Below the pieces are notes generated by a model that was not told the DNA's origin, did no database searches, and saw nothing but the letters and a program-made list of their open reading frames with translations. A stretch of 64,000 nucleotides of DNA from Chitinophaga skermanii (GTDB lineage Bacteria > Bacteroidota > Bacteroidia > Chitinophagales > Chitinophagaceae): contig NZ_QLLL01000003.1 in NCBI RefSeq assembly GCF_003259335.1, positions 248,001-312,000 on the forward strand. Reading direction: 5' to 3'. The position numbers and the translations under genes are program-made. Of this stretch, positions 54,393 to 63,622 are shown one piece after another; position 1 is the stretch's first letter; each line of letters opens with the position of its first letter.

Positions 54393-54821
54393 TTAGTTTT
54401 GTGACGATTTAAGTTGGTAGGCTACAGCGTACATCTTTATTTGTTTGATCATCGCTAGTAAGCCGTTAGAACGGGTAGGGGAAAGGTGGCTCTTTAAGCC
54501 GATCTTCTCTACGAAATACAACTCCGCCGTGGCAATATCCTTCGCGGGCTGACCGTCTAATGCTTGGATCACTAAGCTTACCAAGCCTTTGGTAATGAGG
54601 GCGTCGCTATCGGCAGAGAAAAAGAGTTTGCCGTCTTTATAATCTGCATGTAGCCATACTTTACTTTGGCAACCGCGGATTAAATTATCATCCACTTTAT
54701 ACTGTTCGTCTAAGGCCGGGAGATCTTTGCCTAGTTGAATAATGTATTCGTACTTATCCATCCAATCGGTAAACATCTCAAAATCGCTTATAATCGCGTC
54801 TTGCTGCTCATTTATAGTCAT
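54393..54821 (-). CDS. sufE: Cysteine desulfurase sulfur acceptor SufE
   Basis: This 142-aa protein takes persulfide sulfur from SufS and passes it to the SufBCD scaffold. It has the family core DDNLIRGCQSKVWLHADYKD with the acceptor Cys, and GLVSLVIQALDGQPAKDI. It lies ten bases downstream of sufS in the operon. Confidence 0.95.
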   Translation of the reverse strand: MTINEQQDAIISDFEMFTDWMDKYEYIIQLGKDLPALDEQYKVDDNLIRGCQSKVWLHADYKDGKLFFSADSDALITKGLVSLVIQALDGQPAKDIATAELYFVEKIGLKSHLSPTRSNGLLAMIKQIKMYAVAYQLKSSQN

Positions 54822-54831
54822 CGTTGCGGCT

Positions 54832-56082
54832 TTATTTATTCAACATAATCACGGCTTTCTTGATGCCGGCTACCAATTTATCCACTTCCTCTTCCGTGTT
54901 GTAGAATGTTAACGACGCGCGCACAGTGCCCGGGATACAAAATATATCCATCAAAGGTTGTGTACAGTGGTGACCCGTTCTTACGGCAATGCCTTGTTGA
55001 TCGAGTAACTCACCTACGTCGGTAGGGTGGTGGTTGCCTATCATGAAAGAGATAGCACCGTTGCGTTCTTTGGCATTCCCAATAAAGCGAAGCTCATCGA
55101 TCGTACGCAATTTTTCTAATGCCACTTGGTTCAGGTGATGCTCGTAAGCTCTCATGCCTGCTAAATCCAATTCCATTAAGTATTGCAAGGCTGCACCTAA
55201 GCCAACCGATTCTGCAATCGCCGGGGTACCTGCTTCGAATTTCAATGGCGGATCGTTGTAGATGGTTTTGGCAAAGGTCACGGTTTTAATCATATCACCA
55301 CCACCTTGGTAGGGAGGGATATCATTTAACCATTTCTCTTTACCGTATAGTACACCAATACCGGTAGGACCGTAAATTTTATGGGAAGAGAAGGCATAGA
55401 AGTCTACATCCAAATCTTGCACATCCACCGCTAAGTGGGCAATTGCTTGTGCGCCATCTAACATCACGGGGATGTTAAGGGCATGTGCCAAGGCAATTAT
55501 TTCTTTTACCGGGTTAATGGTACCCATCGTGTTAGACACGTGTGTCAACGACACTAACTTCACGCGTTCATCTAACATTTCTTTGAATGCATCCATGCGT
55601 AATTCACCGTTCTCATCGAAGGGAATTACTTTGAGGGTAGCACCTTTATCTTCGCAGAGCATCTGCCAAGGAACAATATTAGAATGGTGTTCCATGGCCG
55701 AAATGATCACTACATCGCCTTCCTTTACATATTTCTTACCGTAGGTGGAAGCTACTAAGTTCACACTGTCGGTAGTACCTTTCGTGTAAACTACTTCGTG
55801 TACCGATGCCGCGTTGATGTACTTGGCAATTGTTTCACGGGCAGCTTCGTAGGCTGCGGTAGCTTGTTGACTCAGGGTATGTACACCACGGTGTACATTC
55901 GAGTTATAACCGGTATAATAGTCTTCCATCGCGCGCAGTACAGCCCAAGGCTTCTGCGTGGTGGCGCCATTATCGAAATATACGAGGGGGGCACCGTTCA
56001 CGTAGGTTTGCAACACGGGGAAATCTCCGCGTACATCCGCTACGTTAAAAGGTTTGGGTAATGTAATGGTGTCGTTAAACAT
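54832..56082 (-). CDS. sufS: Cysteine desulfurase SufS
   Basis: This 416-aa PLP enzyme, group II desulfurase, releases sulfur from cysteine. Features are YFDNGATTQKPWAVL at the start, PLP Lys in FYAFSSHKIYGPTGIGVLYG, the beta-hairpin of group II enzymes, and catalytic Cys in VRTGHHCTQPLMD. It lies 15 bases after sufD and before its partner sufE. Confidence 0.96.
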   Translation of the reverse strand: MFNDTITLPKPFNVADVRGDFPVLQTYVNGAPLVYFDNGATTQKPWAVLRAMEDYYTGYNSNVHRGVHTLSQQATAAYEAARETIAKYINAASVHEVVYTKGTTDSVNLVASTYGKKYVKEGDVVIISAMEHHSNIVPWQMLCEDKGATLKVIPFDENGELRMDAFKEMLDERVKLVSLTHVSNTMGTINPVKEIIALAHALNIPVMLDGAQAIAHLAVDVQDLDVDFYAFSSHKIYGPTGIGVLYGKEKWLNDIPPYQGGGDMIKTVTFAKTIYNDPPLKFEAGTPAIAESVGLGAALQYLMELDLAGMRAYEHHLNQVALEKLRTIDELRFIGNAKERNGAISFMIGNHHPTDVGELLDQQGIAVRTGHHCTQPLMDIFCIPGTVRASLTFYNTEEEVDKLVAGIKKAVIMLNK

Positions 56083-56097
56083 GGCTCTAATGCTTCT

Positions 56098-57435
56098 TTA
56101 ATTATTCGCGAAAGTATCTAAATATTCGTCGGCGATTTGTTCGATGTATTTGCGGATGGCAGGTACAGTAATTTGTGCCGTTACATCATATGCAAATGCG
56201 TGAACGAGCATGTTACGTGCTGCTGCTTCGCCAATACCGCGTGATTTCAAGTAGAACAATGCTTCTTCAGAAACTTGACCAATGGTAGTACCATGGCTAC
56301 ATTTCACGTCGTCGGCATAAATTTCTAATTGTGGTTTCGTGTACACCATAGCGCCTTCGCTCAAAATCATGTTATTGTTTTGTTGGAAAGCGTTCGTTTT
56401 TTGTGCGTCTTGGTGAACGAAGATTTTACCGTTGAAAACACCTACTGCTTTATCTAGTAACACGCCTTTGTAAAGCTCATTACTATTACAGTTTGGTTTC
56501 GCGTGGTGAACGGCGGTATGGTTATCGATTAATTGTTGTTCAGATGCTAAATAGAAACCGTATAAGTTGGTTTCAATATGCTCGCCAACGTGAACAATAT
56601 CGATATTGTTACGGGTAAACGCTGCGCTACTCATAATGAAAGCGAAGTGAGAATACACGCTGTCTTCATGTTGGTGTACGCGTGTTTGGTGAACGATGCG
56701 TACATGGTGAAGCGCAGTTTGCAATTGGTAGTGTTGCAAGTTTGCCGTTGCTTCCGTTACAATTTCCGTTACGTTGTTGTTGAACAACACGGCATTGTTA
56801 GAAGCTGGATCTACCAATGTTTCGATGATTTGAGCTTGCGCACCTTCTTCTACCACCCACAATTGGCGCGTTTGCGCAAATAATGGTGAACTGTGGTGAT
56901 ACAAGTGAATAATGTGCATCGGTTTATCAACAGAAGCTCCTTTCTTCACCACGATCATCATACCTTCTTCGAATAAAGCAGTGTTTAAGTCTTCGAACGT
57001 ATGTTTGTAATCGTATTCAGTATTGAAGTGAGGAGCGTAAGCACCTGCTTCGATCGCTGCGCTAACAGTGGTAATTTGAACATCCGCTTCGGCAGGTACT
57101 TGGCTTAATTCTTTTTGGAATTTACCATTTACACAAACCAAAGTATAGGCATCCAAACCTGCTGGAATAGCAGCTTTCAGCAATTCTTCTACCGTTGTAT
57201 TGGCAACAGTAGTAGTAGTATCGAATGAAAAGGCTTCTTGTAAGAAGGGAGCTACGTTGGTGTATTTCCATTCTTCTGTCCTGTAAGCAGGAAAGCCTTT
57301 TAACATGAATGTTTTGAATGCTTCATCTCGCTGCGTCAATAACGAAGCGGGTTCGGCTTGCTTTCTATCTGAAAGGTGTTGCTCGAAAACGCCTGGTAAT
57401 TGTGCGATGATTGGCGATGTAAGCGTATTTGTCAT
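56098..57435 (-). CDS. sufD: Fe-S cluster assembly protein SufD
   Basis: This 445-aa scaffold subunit pairs with SufB in the SufBC2D complex. Its start has FPAYRTEEWKYTNVAPFLQE. The right-handed beta-helix core follows, and the C-terminus has KCSHGTTIGQVSEEALFYLK and SRGIGEAAARNMLVHAFAYD, a SufD signature with the conserved His. It sits between sufC and sufS with 8- and 15-base gaps. Confidence 0.96.
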   Translation of the reverse strand: MTNTLTSPIIAQLPGVFEQHLSDRKQAEPASLLTQRDEAFKTFMLKGFPAYRTEEWKYTNVAPFLQEAFSFDTTTTVANTTVEELLKAAIPAGLDAYTLVCVNGKFQKELSQVPAEADVQITTVSAAIEAGAYAPHFNTEYDYKHTFEDLNTALFEEGMMIVVKKGASVDKPMHIIHLYHHSSPLFAQTRQLWVVEEGAQAQIIETLVDPASNNAVLFNNNVTEIVTEATANLQHYQLQTALHHVRIVHQTRVHQHEDSVYSHFAFIMSSAAFTRNNIDIVHVGEHIETNLYGFYLASEQQLIDNHTAVHHAKPNCNSNELYKGVLLDKAVGVFNGKIFVHQDAQKTNAFQQNNNMILSEGAMVYTKPQLEIYADDVKCSHGTTIGQVSEEALFYLKSRGIGEAAARNMLVHAFAYDVTAQITVPAIRKYIEQIADEYLDTFANN

Positions 57436-57443
57436 TAGTTATT

Positions 57444-58214
57444 TTATTGAACAGGTTCCTGTAAATGCATTTCTTCTTTCAACCAATCGTAGCCTTTTTC
57501 TTCTAATTCAAGTGCTAACTCGCGTGTGCCGCTGCGTACGATTCTACCATTGTACAATACGTGTACAAAATCAGGAACGATATAATCAAGCAAACGTTGG
57601 TAGTGGGTGATAATTAAGAACGCGTTGTCTTTAGAACGTAATTTGTTTACGCCTTCGGATACAATTCTCAATGCGTCGATATCCAAACCAGAATCGGTTT
57701 CATCTAGGATGGATAATTTTGGTTCGAGCATGGCTAATTGCAAGATTTCGTTTCTTTTCTTTTCACCACCAGAAAAACCTTCGTTTAAAGAACGGTTCAT
57801 CAATTGTGAATCGAACTGTACGAGTTGTTGCTTTTCTTTTACGAATGCTAAAAATTCTTTTGGTGTGAAAGGTGGTAAACCTTTATGTGCACGGTGTTCG
57901 GTAACGGCAGCTTTCAAGAACTGCATGTTAGATACACCTGGAATTTCTACTGGGTATTGGAATGCTAAGAAGAGGCCTTCGCGGGCACGCACTTCTGGCG
58001 ACATGTCCAATAAATCTTTACCATCAAATGTTACAGATCCACCTGTTACTTCGTAAGATTCTCTACCTGCAAGAACAGAAGCCAAAGAGCTTTTACCTGA
58101 ACCGTTAGGGCCCATGATAGCATGTACTTCACCTGGATTAATTTGCAAGTTGATACCTTTTAATATGGCTTTTTCTTCAACTCTTGCTTGCAGATCATTA
58201 ATATTGAGCATCAT
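57444..58214 (-). CDS. sufC: Fe-S cluster assembly ATPase SufC
   Basis: This 256-aa ABC-type ATPase of the SufBCD complex has Walker A GPNGSGKSS near residue 36, the signature FSGGEKKRNEI, Walker B in LEPKLSILDETDSGLDIDAL, and H-loop ITHYQRLL. SufC-specific residues follow the signature motif. Gaps to sufB and sufD are 22 and 8 bases. Confidence 0.97.
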   Translation of the reverse strand: MMLNINDLQARVEEKAILKGINLQINPGEVHAIMGPNGSGKSSLASVLAGRESYEVTGGSVTFDGKDLLDMSPEVRAREGLFLAFQYPVEIPGVSNMQFLKAAVTEHRAHKGLPPFTPKEFLAFVKEKQQLVQFDSQLMNRSLNEGFSGGEKKRNEILQLAMLEPKLSILDETDSGLDIDALRIVSEGVNKLRSKDNAFLIITHYQRLLDYIVPDFVHVLYNGRIVRSGTRELALELEEKGYDWLKEEMHLQEPVQ

Positions 58215-58236
58215 TTTTTGCGTATATTTTAACGAA

Positions 58237-59682
58237 TTAACCTACACTTCCTTCAAGTGTAATTGATAATAATTTTTGTGCTTCCACGGCAAACTCCATG
58301 GGTAATTGATTGAGAACTTCTTTCGCGTAACCGTTCACGATTAATGCTACTGCTTGTTCGGTATCGATACCACGTGCATTCAAATAGAATACTTGGTCTT
58401 CACCGATTTTAGAGGTAGTAGCCTCGTGCTCGATCATGGCAGTTGGGTTCTTCGATTCAATGTAAGGGAAGGTATGCGCACCGCAACGGTCGCCAATCAA
58501 CAATGAATCACACTGGGTAAAGTTACGGGCGTGAGTAGCTTTCGGTCCTACGGTTACTAAACCGCGGTAAACGTTCTGGCTACGGCCTGCAGAGATACCT
58601 TTAGAAATGATATGGCTGCGTGTATTTTTACCGATGTGGAACATTTTCGTACCGGTATCTGCTTGTTGTAAGTTAGATGTTACGGCTACTGAGTAGAATT
58701 CACCTACGCTATTGTCGCCGGCAAGGATAACGCTTGGGTATTTCCAAGTAATCGCGGAACCGGTTTCTACTTGCGTCCATGAAATCTTCGCTTTTGCACC
58801 TTTACAAATACCACGTTTAGTTACGAAGTTATAGATACCACCTTTACCTTCTTTATCGCCAGGGTACCAGTTTTGCACGGTAGAGTATTTTACCTCGGCA
58901 TTTTCCAATGCCACGATTTCTACTACTGCTGCGTGTAATTGGTTCTCGTCGCGCATGGGAGCAGTACAACCTTCGAGGTAGCTTACGTAAGCACCTTCGT
59001 CGGCTACTATCAATGTACGTTCAAATTGACCGGTATTGCGCGCGTTAATACGGAAGTACGTCGATAATTCCATTGGGCAACGAACGCCTTTAGGAATGTA
59101 TACAAACGAACCATCGGAGAAAACGGCGGCGTTCAATGCGGCAAAAATGTTATCGGAGTGAGGAACTACGCTTCCTAAATATTGCTTTACTAATTCGGGA
59201 TGTTCTTTTACGGCTTCACCGAATGAACAGAAAATAACACCCTTCTCAGCTAATTCTTTTCTAAATGTAGTAGCTACGGAAACACTATCAAAAACTGCAT
59301 CAACAGCAACACCTGATAACGCTTTCTGTTCGTCTAAAGGGATACCCAATTTTTCGAATGTGCGTAATAATTCTGGATCTACTTCATCTAAACTGTTATA
59401 CTTAGCCTGGTTCTTCGGAGCTGCATAGTATGAAAGTTGCTGAAAATCGATCTCAGGCATTTTGAAATGTTGCCAGTCGGGCATCTTCATCTTAGTAAAA
59501 GCTCTATAAGCTTTCAAACGCCATTCTAGTAACCATTCCGGCTCTTCCTTTTTTGCAGAAATAAAGCGGATAATATCTTCATCAAGCCCGGGAGGTGCCA
59601 CTTCCATATCGATGGTCGTTTCAAACCCAAACTCGTAAGCCTTATCAGCTAACTGTTGAATAATTTCGTTTTCTGTAGCCAT
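58237..59682 (-). CDS. sufB: Fe-S cluster assembly protein SufB
   Basis: This 481-aa main scaffold subunit has family stretches [37 protein letters not shown], and [20 protein letters not shown], which contains the sulfur-accepting Cys. The C-terminal [20 protein letters not shown] corresponds to the matching SufD region. It lies 47 bases after the HesB gene in the operon. Confidence 0.97.
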   Translation of the reverse strand: MATENEIIQQLADKAYEFGFETTIDMEVAPPGLDEDIIRFISAKKEEPEWLLEWRLKAYRAFTKMKMPDWQHFKMPEIDFQQLSYYAAPKNQAKYNSLDEVDPELLRTFEKLGIPLDEQKALSGVAVDAVFDSVSVATTFRKELAEKGVIFCSFGEAVKEHPELVKQYLGSVVPHSDNIFAALNAAVFSDGSFVYIPKGVRCPMELSTYFRINARNTGQFERTLIVADEGAYVSYLEGCTAPMRDENQLHAAVVEIVALENAEVKYSTVQNWYPGDKEGKGGIYNFVTKRGICKGAKAKISWTQVETGSAITWKYPSVILAGDNSVGEFYSVAVTSNLQQADTGTKMFHIGKNTRSHIISKGISAGRSQNVYRGLVTVGPKATHARNFTQCDSLLIGDRCGAHTFPYIESKNPTAMIEHEATTSKIGEDQVFYLNARGIDTEQAVALIVNGYAKEVLNQLPMEFAVEAQKLLSITLEGSVG

Positions 59683-59729
59683 TTATTATAGTAAAATAAT
59701 TTGAAAATTCTTTGCGTACACTTGTCTCC

Positions 59730-60056
59730 TTACACCGCGAAACTCTCGCCGCAACTACAAGTACGCGTTGCATTCGGATTATTGAACGATAATCCCTTAC
59801 CATTCAATCCACCCGTATAATCTAATTCTGTTCCATACAAATAGAGCAAACTCTTACGGTCTGTCACTATCTTAACCACCTCGTTCTCGAATACTTGGTC
59901 ATTCTCCTGTTGTTCCGTGTCAAATTTCATCACGTACTCCAAACCAGAACAACCGCCGCCCTTAATGCCAACACGCAAAAAACTGCCCGCTGCCACTTGC
60001 TGATCTTCCATCAATTTAGCTACATATACTTTAGCTGCCGGTGAGATTGTAATCAT
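59730..60056 (-). CDS. sufA: HesB/IscA-type Fe-S carrier (SufA)
   Basis: This 108-aa A-type carrier takes assembled clusters to apo-proteins. The three ligand Cys are in GGGCSGLEYVM and at the end in TCSCGESFAV. It is the first gene of the suf operon, and its promoter region faces that of the SufR-like regulator. Confidence 0.94.
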   Translation of the reverse strand: MITISPAAKVYVAKLMEDQQVAAGSFLRVGIKGGGCSGLEYVMKFDTEQQENDQVFENEVVKIVTDRKSLLYLYGTELDYTGGLNGKGLSFNNPNATRTCSCGESFAV

Positions 60057-60258
60057 TGTTTTTACGTTTATAGTTCATGACTATCCTGCAAAATTACTGC
60101 TACAATACTGAAAATCCTATCATTATTTAGGTGCTTTTCATTGATATACAATAACCATACAGGTTAAAATGCCTTACATCTAAGAGGTTTTTAATATATT
60201 TTTCCCCTTAAATAGCTTTCGTTGGAATATTTTATTTCGGAATCGACCTATAGAGTAG

Positions 60259-60276
60259 TGTTAATTACTTTTAACA
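60259..60276. promoter_or_regulatory. Perfect inverted repeat in the sufA-sufR intergenic region
   Basis: TGTTAA-TTACTT-TTAACA forms a perfect 6-6-6 palindrome in the 321-base gap (60057-60377) between the divergent suf operon and its likely regulator. A dimeric winged-helix repressor such as SufR could bind it. No gene is seen in this gap. Confidence 0.45.
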
Positions 60277-60377
60277 TTTCGGTGGATTTTGCCATCAAAC
60301 TGGCTATGGTACTGTAAAGTAGGCTTCGCGTTAAACTTTGTTCATAGCCGGGTGCCGGCCGCATCCCGTAATAAAAA

Positions 60378-61088
60378 TTGTATTTCCGGCCCAAAGTTAC
60401 GACATTTGCTATTAAAACAAGTAAATACTTGGGTAAATATCAGTCATCTTTTCAGTCTACTGCCGAACGTTTTTTAATGTTGCTGAAAACAAATGGTCCA
60501 CAGTCGGCAACCGCCCTAGCGAAGGAACTTGGCATTACTTCCGAGGGGGCCCGCTTGCACCTTTTAAAGCTACAAGAAGAAGGGTTCGTGACTGCCAATT
60601 CTGCATCTAAAGGAGTGGGGCGCCCAACCCAATTATGGTCGCTCACGGAAATCGCTAACCGCCGTTTCCCTGATACCCATGCCACCCTTACCGTGCAGTT
60701 AATTAAGGCTATTGAAGAGGTGAGTGGCCCCGAAGCACTCGATAAAGTACTGTTTGCCCGCGAGAAAATGTCGAGCTACAAGTACGAAATCGCCCTCAGT
60801 GGCTTGCCTTCCCTAGAAGAAAAGATTAATAAGTTCGCCGAAATTCGTACGAACGAAGGGTATTTAGCAGAATGGAAGAAGGAAGATGATGGTGGTTATT
60901 TCCTCATCGAAAACCATTGCCCTATTTGTGATGCCGCCCGGGCATGCCAATCCATTTGCAACTCGGAATTGCAAGCGATCCGTAAAATATTCGGCGACGA
61001 TGTTGCTGTGAACCGTGTCGACCATGTGCTCGAAGGCGATCGCCGTTGTGCCTACCACATTATTCCCGTTGCGGAAAAAGTTTCTTAA
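60378..61088 (+). CDS. sufR: SufR-like Fe-S-sensing transcriptional regulator
   Basis: This 236-aa protein has an N-terminal winged helix (QSATALAKELGITSEGARLH, residues 42-61; wing with GRPTQLWSLT) and a C-terminal Cys-rich region, ENHCPICDAARACQSICNSE and EGDRRCAYHI (C181, C184, C190, C194, C224). SufR proteins bind a [4Fe-4S] cluster and repress the suf operon when clusters are sufficient. It diverges from sufA. The start is uncertain: TTG at 60378 covers the first helix, while the first ATG (60477) would cut into the HTH. Confidence 0.87.
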   Translation: MYFRPKVTTFAIKTSKYLGKYQSSFQSTAERFLMLLKTNGPQSATALAKELGITSEGARLHLLKLQEEGFVTANSASKGVGRPTQLWSLTEIANRRFPDTHATLTVQLIKAIEEVSGPEALDKVLFAREKMSSYKYEIALSGLPSLEEKINKFAEIRTNEGYLAEWKKEDDGGYFLIENHCPICDAARACQSICNSELQAIRKIFGDDVAVNRVDHVLEGDRRCAYHIIPVAEKVS

Positions 61089-61092
61089 ATCA

Positions 61093-61989
61093 TCATTCAA
61101 CTAGTGGTGTTGCTACTGCATGCTTCCGTAAGCGTGTATGCTTTTTTGTGCCTACTTGTAAGGCCCTTGAACGTTTCTTGGGTGGCACCGAAGGCTTTGG
61201 TAGCAAGGCCTGGCGGATTATTTCTTCTGCCGAAACTATCCCTTTCTCTTGCGCTACAACCGCTTTCACAAACACTTTACGAATAGCCATAGCGTTTAGA
61301 ACGCCGCCTTTGATAGGGTATTCTTGGCCGTTTTCCACTTCAATAAATGCAATACCGACCGAAATAAAAACGTGCCTAGGATCAAACTTCGCCATCTCTA
61401 AGGCCATCGAAAATGCGTCTATCGTAGCATGAAGAGGCAATGTTTGGCTTGTAAGATGGTGGGAAGTAATTTGTTGTGTATGAAAGTTTACCGCGTGTAG
61501 GCTGGCGATGAGTTTGAAATGTGTAGCATGCTTAGGCGCATGCACTTCATGGTGGGCATTAAAAGCGGGGAATTTCACCTCGGCCATACCCCTTGCACGG
61601 TCCAGCGTAATCGTATGTTCCGCCGTGAAAACCCGGTTAAACTTCACCTTGTTATTATATTCAAAACCCGCCATCATCGCTACATCTCCATACTCGGCCG
61701 TACGCTCTCCCCGTATATTGGTAGCATCCGACTGTAATACCTTCATTAAATGCGACGATAACCGGCGGTACATCCCTTTATCCCTCACTAATTCCCGCGT
61801 AGGTTGAAAATGTGCATACAGGTCGGCTGCCATCTGCGCCGTTTTGCCAAATGCCGCGCGGTGGTCTTTGATTTTTTCACCCCATTTCGGAATTTTCCGC
61901 TGTTTTGTAACGGCCAGGTAGCCGTTGCGTGTAGGGTAGAAAGCTACTTTTTCCAAGTGCTTATAACCCATGGGTACAATTTTTCCCAT
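61093..61989 (-). CDS. Hypothetical basic protein
   Basis: This 298-aa protein starts MGKIVPMGYKHLEKVAFYPT at the ATG at 61989 (a longer frame to 62061 adds a doubtful Cys-rich stretch). It is rich in His and Lys, and its C-terminus is strongly basic (PKPSVPPKKRSRALQVGTKK). No signal peptide, membrane segment or recognised domain is seen. The basic tail suggests nucleic-acid contact, but that is only a guess. It converges with sufR, four bases apart. Confidence 0.65.
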   Translation of the reverse strand: MGKIVPMGYKHLEKVAFYPTRNGYLAVTKQRKIPKWGEKIKDHRAAFGKTAQMAADLYAHFQPTRELVRDKGMYRRLSSHLMKVLQSDATNIRGERTAEYGDVAMMAGFEYNNKVKFNRVFTAEHTITLDRARGMAEVKFPAFNAHHEVHAPKHATHFKLIASLHAVNFHTQQITSHHLTSQTLPLHATIDAFSMALEMAKFDPRHVFISVGIAFIEVENGQEYPIKGGVLNAMAIRKVFVKAVVAQEKGIVSAEEIIRQALLPKPSVPPKKRSRALQVGTKKHTRLRKHAVATPLVE

Positions 61990-62167
61990 AACAATGCTTG
62001 TTGAATTGGTTAACAATATCCCGAAGATAAGGCAGGAGCAGGTAACGAGGCCGCAGCCCAATAAAATGGTGAATTGATTATCAATCTAATACAAAGGAAG
62101 GGTAAAGGGGAAGTAAGGGAGACCTAAAGGAAATACAAGGTTTGATATAGTCTAATAGGGCAACGAT

Positions 62168-62233
62168 ACATAGAAATTACTAGGAAACTACATAGAATTA
62201 CCGGGTAAAGTACATAGAAGTTACATAGAAGGA
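62168..62233 (+). repeat. Six tandem 11-bp units, consensus ACATAGAANTT
   Basis: ACATAGAAATT, ACTAGGAAACT, ACATAGAATTA, CCGGGTAAAGT, ACATAGAAGTT and ACATAGAAGGA follow each other without gaps. They lie in the 427-base gap 61990-62416, which otherwise shows no gene. The reverse complement resembles the units at 27661-27704. Confidence 0.75.
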
Positions 62234-62416
62234 TACTGCCTATCAACTGGTTGTAAAATGGTGGAAAGCGGCAGCTCGATTACTTTAACCCTGTTCTCAA
62301 AAGGGGCGCTAACGGCGTGAATAGGGGGAACTTACGCTTTTATATAAATTTTAACACGGATGCTATCCACATATAATACGTTTTAATATATTTACAGCAC
62401 TAAAACTATATGTGCT

Positions 62417-63556
62417 ATGGGTTTATTCGATAAAATTAAGGGAGAATTTATAGATATTATCGAATGGGTGGACACCACCAGCGATACAATTGTTTGGAAA
62501 TTCCCGCGTTACCAGAACGAAATCAAAATGAACGCGAAGCTAACCGTTCGCGAATCCCAAGTGGCCGTGTTCCTCAATGAAGGTGCACTGGCCGATGTGT
62601 TCATGCCTGGTATGTACACACTTACTACACAAAACATGCCCATCTTATCAACTTTAAAAGGTTGGAAGTATGGTTTTGATAGTCCTTTTAAGGCGGATGT
62701 TTTCTTCGTAAGCATGCGCCAATTCACGAATCAAAAATGGGGCACGAAAAACCCGGTGATGATCCGCGACGCGGAATTCGGCCCGGTACGTTTGCGTGCT
62801 TTCGGTAGCTACAACTTCCGCGTGAAAGATGCGGCCATGTTTGTACGCGATATCTCTGCTACAAATCCTACGTTCTCGGTTGAAGAGATCAATGAAAACC
62901 TCCGCAACTTAGCCGTAACGCGTGGTATGGACGCCATCGCGGAATCAAAAATTCCTGTACTCGACCTTGCGTCTAACTACAACGAGTTCTCTACTTTCGT
63001 GCAAGACAAGATCAAGCCGGAGTTTGAAGAAATCGGTTTAGAGCTCACCAAGTTTTTGATCGAGAATATTTCGTTGCCACCAGAAGTGGAAACAGCGCTC
63101 GACAAACGCAGCAGCATGGGTATTATCGGTAACCTTGGTGCTTACTCTCAATTCCAAGCAGCCAATGCGATGGAGAATATGAGTAATAACCCTGGTGGTG
63201 GTACAGGTGTTGGTGGCCTTGGTATGGAAGCTGCGATGGGTTTTGCTATGGGTAACCAAATGACGAACATGTACAAACAAAACCAGTTCGATCCTACACA
63301 AGGTATGCAAAATTCTCCAGCGAATGGCGCAGTGCCGCCACCATTGCCAACAGCAGCACAATATTTCTTTGCTATTAATGGTCAACAAGCCGGTCCTTAC
63401 AATTATGATCAAATTCCTGCTTTAATTGCCGCGGGCACCATCAATTCCGATACCCTGTATTGGAAGAAAGGGTTAACAGAGTGGAAATCGGCGTACTATG
63501 ACGATGATTTAGACAACTTATTTAAAAATGTACCGCCACCAATTCCTGGCTTCTAA
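62417..63556 (+). CDS. SPFH domain protein with C-terminal GYF_2 domain
   Basis: This 379-aa protein begins MGLFDKIKGEFIDIIEWVDT and has an SPFH/band-7-like domain (about residues 20-225), including VRLRAFGSYNFRVKDAAMFV and IGLELTKFLIENISLPPEVE. A Gly/Met/Asn-rich linker (about 235-300) leads to a GYF_2/DUF4339 domain with FAINGQQAGPYNYDQIPALI and LYWKKGLTEWKSA. It matches the bacterial YdjI-like SPFH group, which scaffolds stress complexes at the membrane. The next gene, a double zinc ribbon, fits the Bacillus YdjG partner. Confidence 0.9.
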   Translation: MGLFDKIKGEFIDIIEWVDTTSDTIVWKFPRYQNEIKMNAKLTVRESQVAVFLNEGALADVFMPGMYTLTTQNMPILSTLKGWKYGFDSPFKADVFFVSMRQFTNQKWGTKNPVMIRDAEFGPVRLRAFGSYNFRVKDAAMFVRDISATNPTFSVEEINENLRNLAVTRGMDAIAESKIPVLDLASNYNEFSTFVQDKIKPEFEEIGLELTKFLIENISLPPEVETALDKRSSMGIIGNLGAYSQFQAANAMENMSNNPGGGTGVGGLGMEAAMGFAMGNQMTNMYKQNQFDPTQGMQNSPANGAVPPPLPTAAQYFFAINGQQAGPYNYDQIPALIAAGTINSDTLYWKKGLTEWKSAYYDDDLDNLFKNVPPPIPGF

Positions 63557-63622
63557 CATATTACTTAATCACAAACAGGTAAGCTGTAACGCTTGCCTGT
63601 TTTGATTTTACCTAACTGATCT

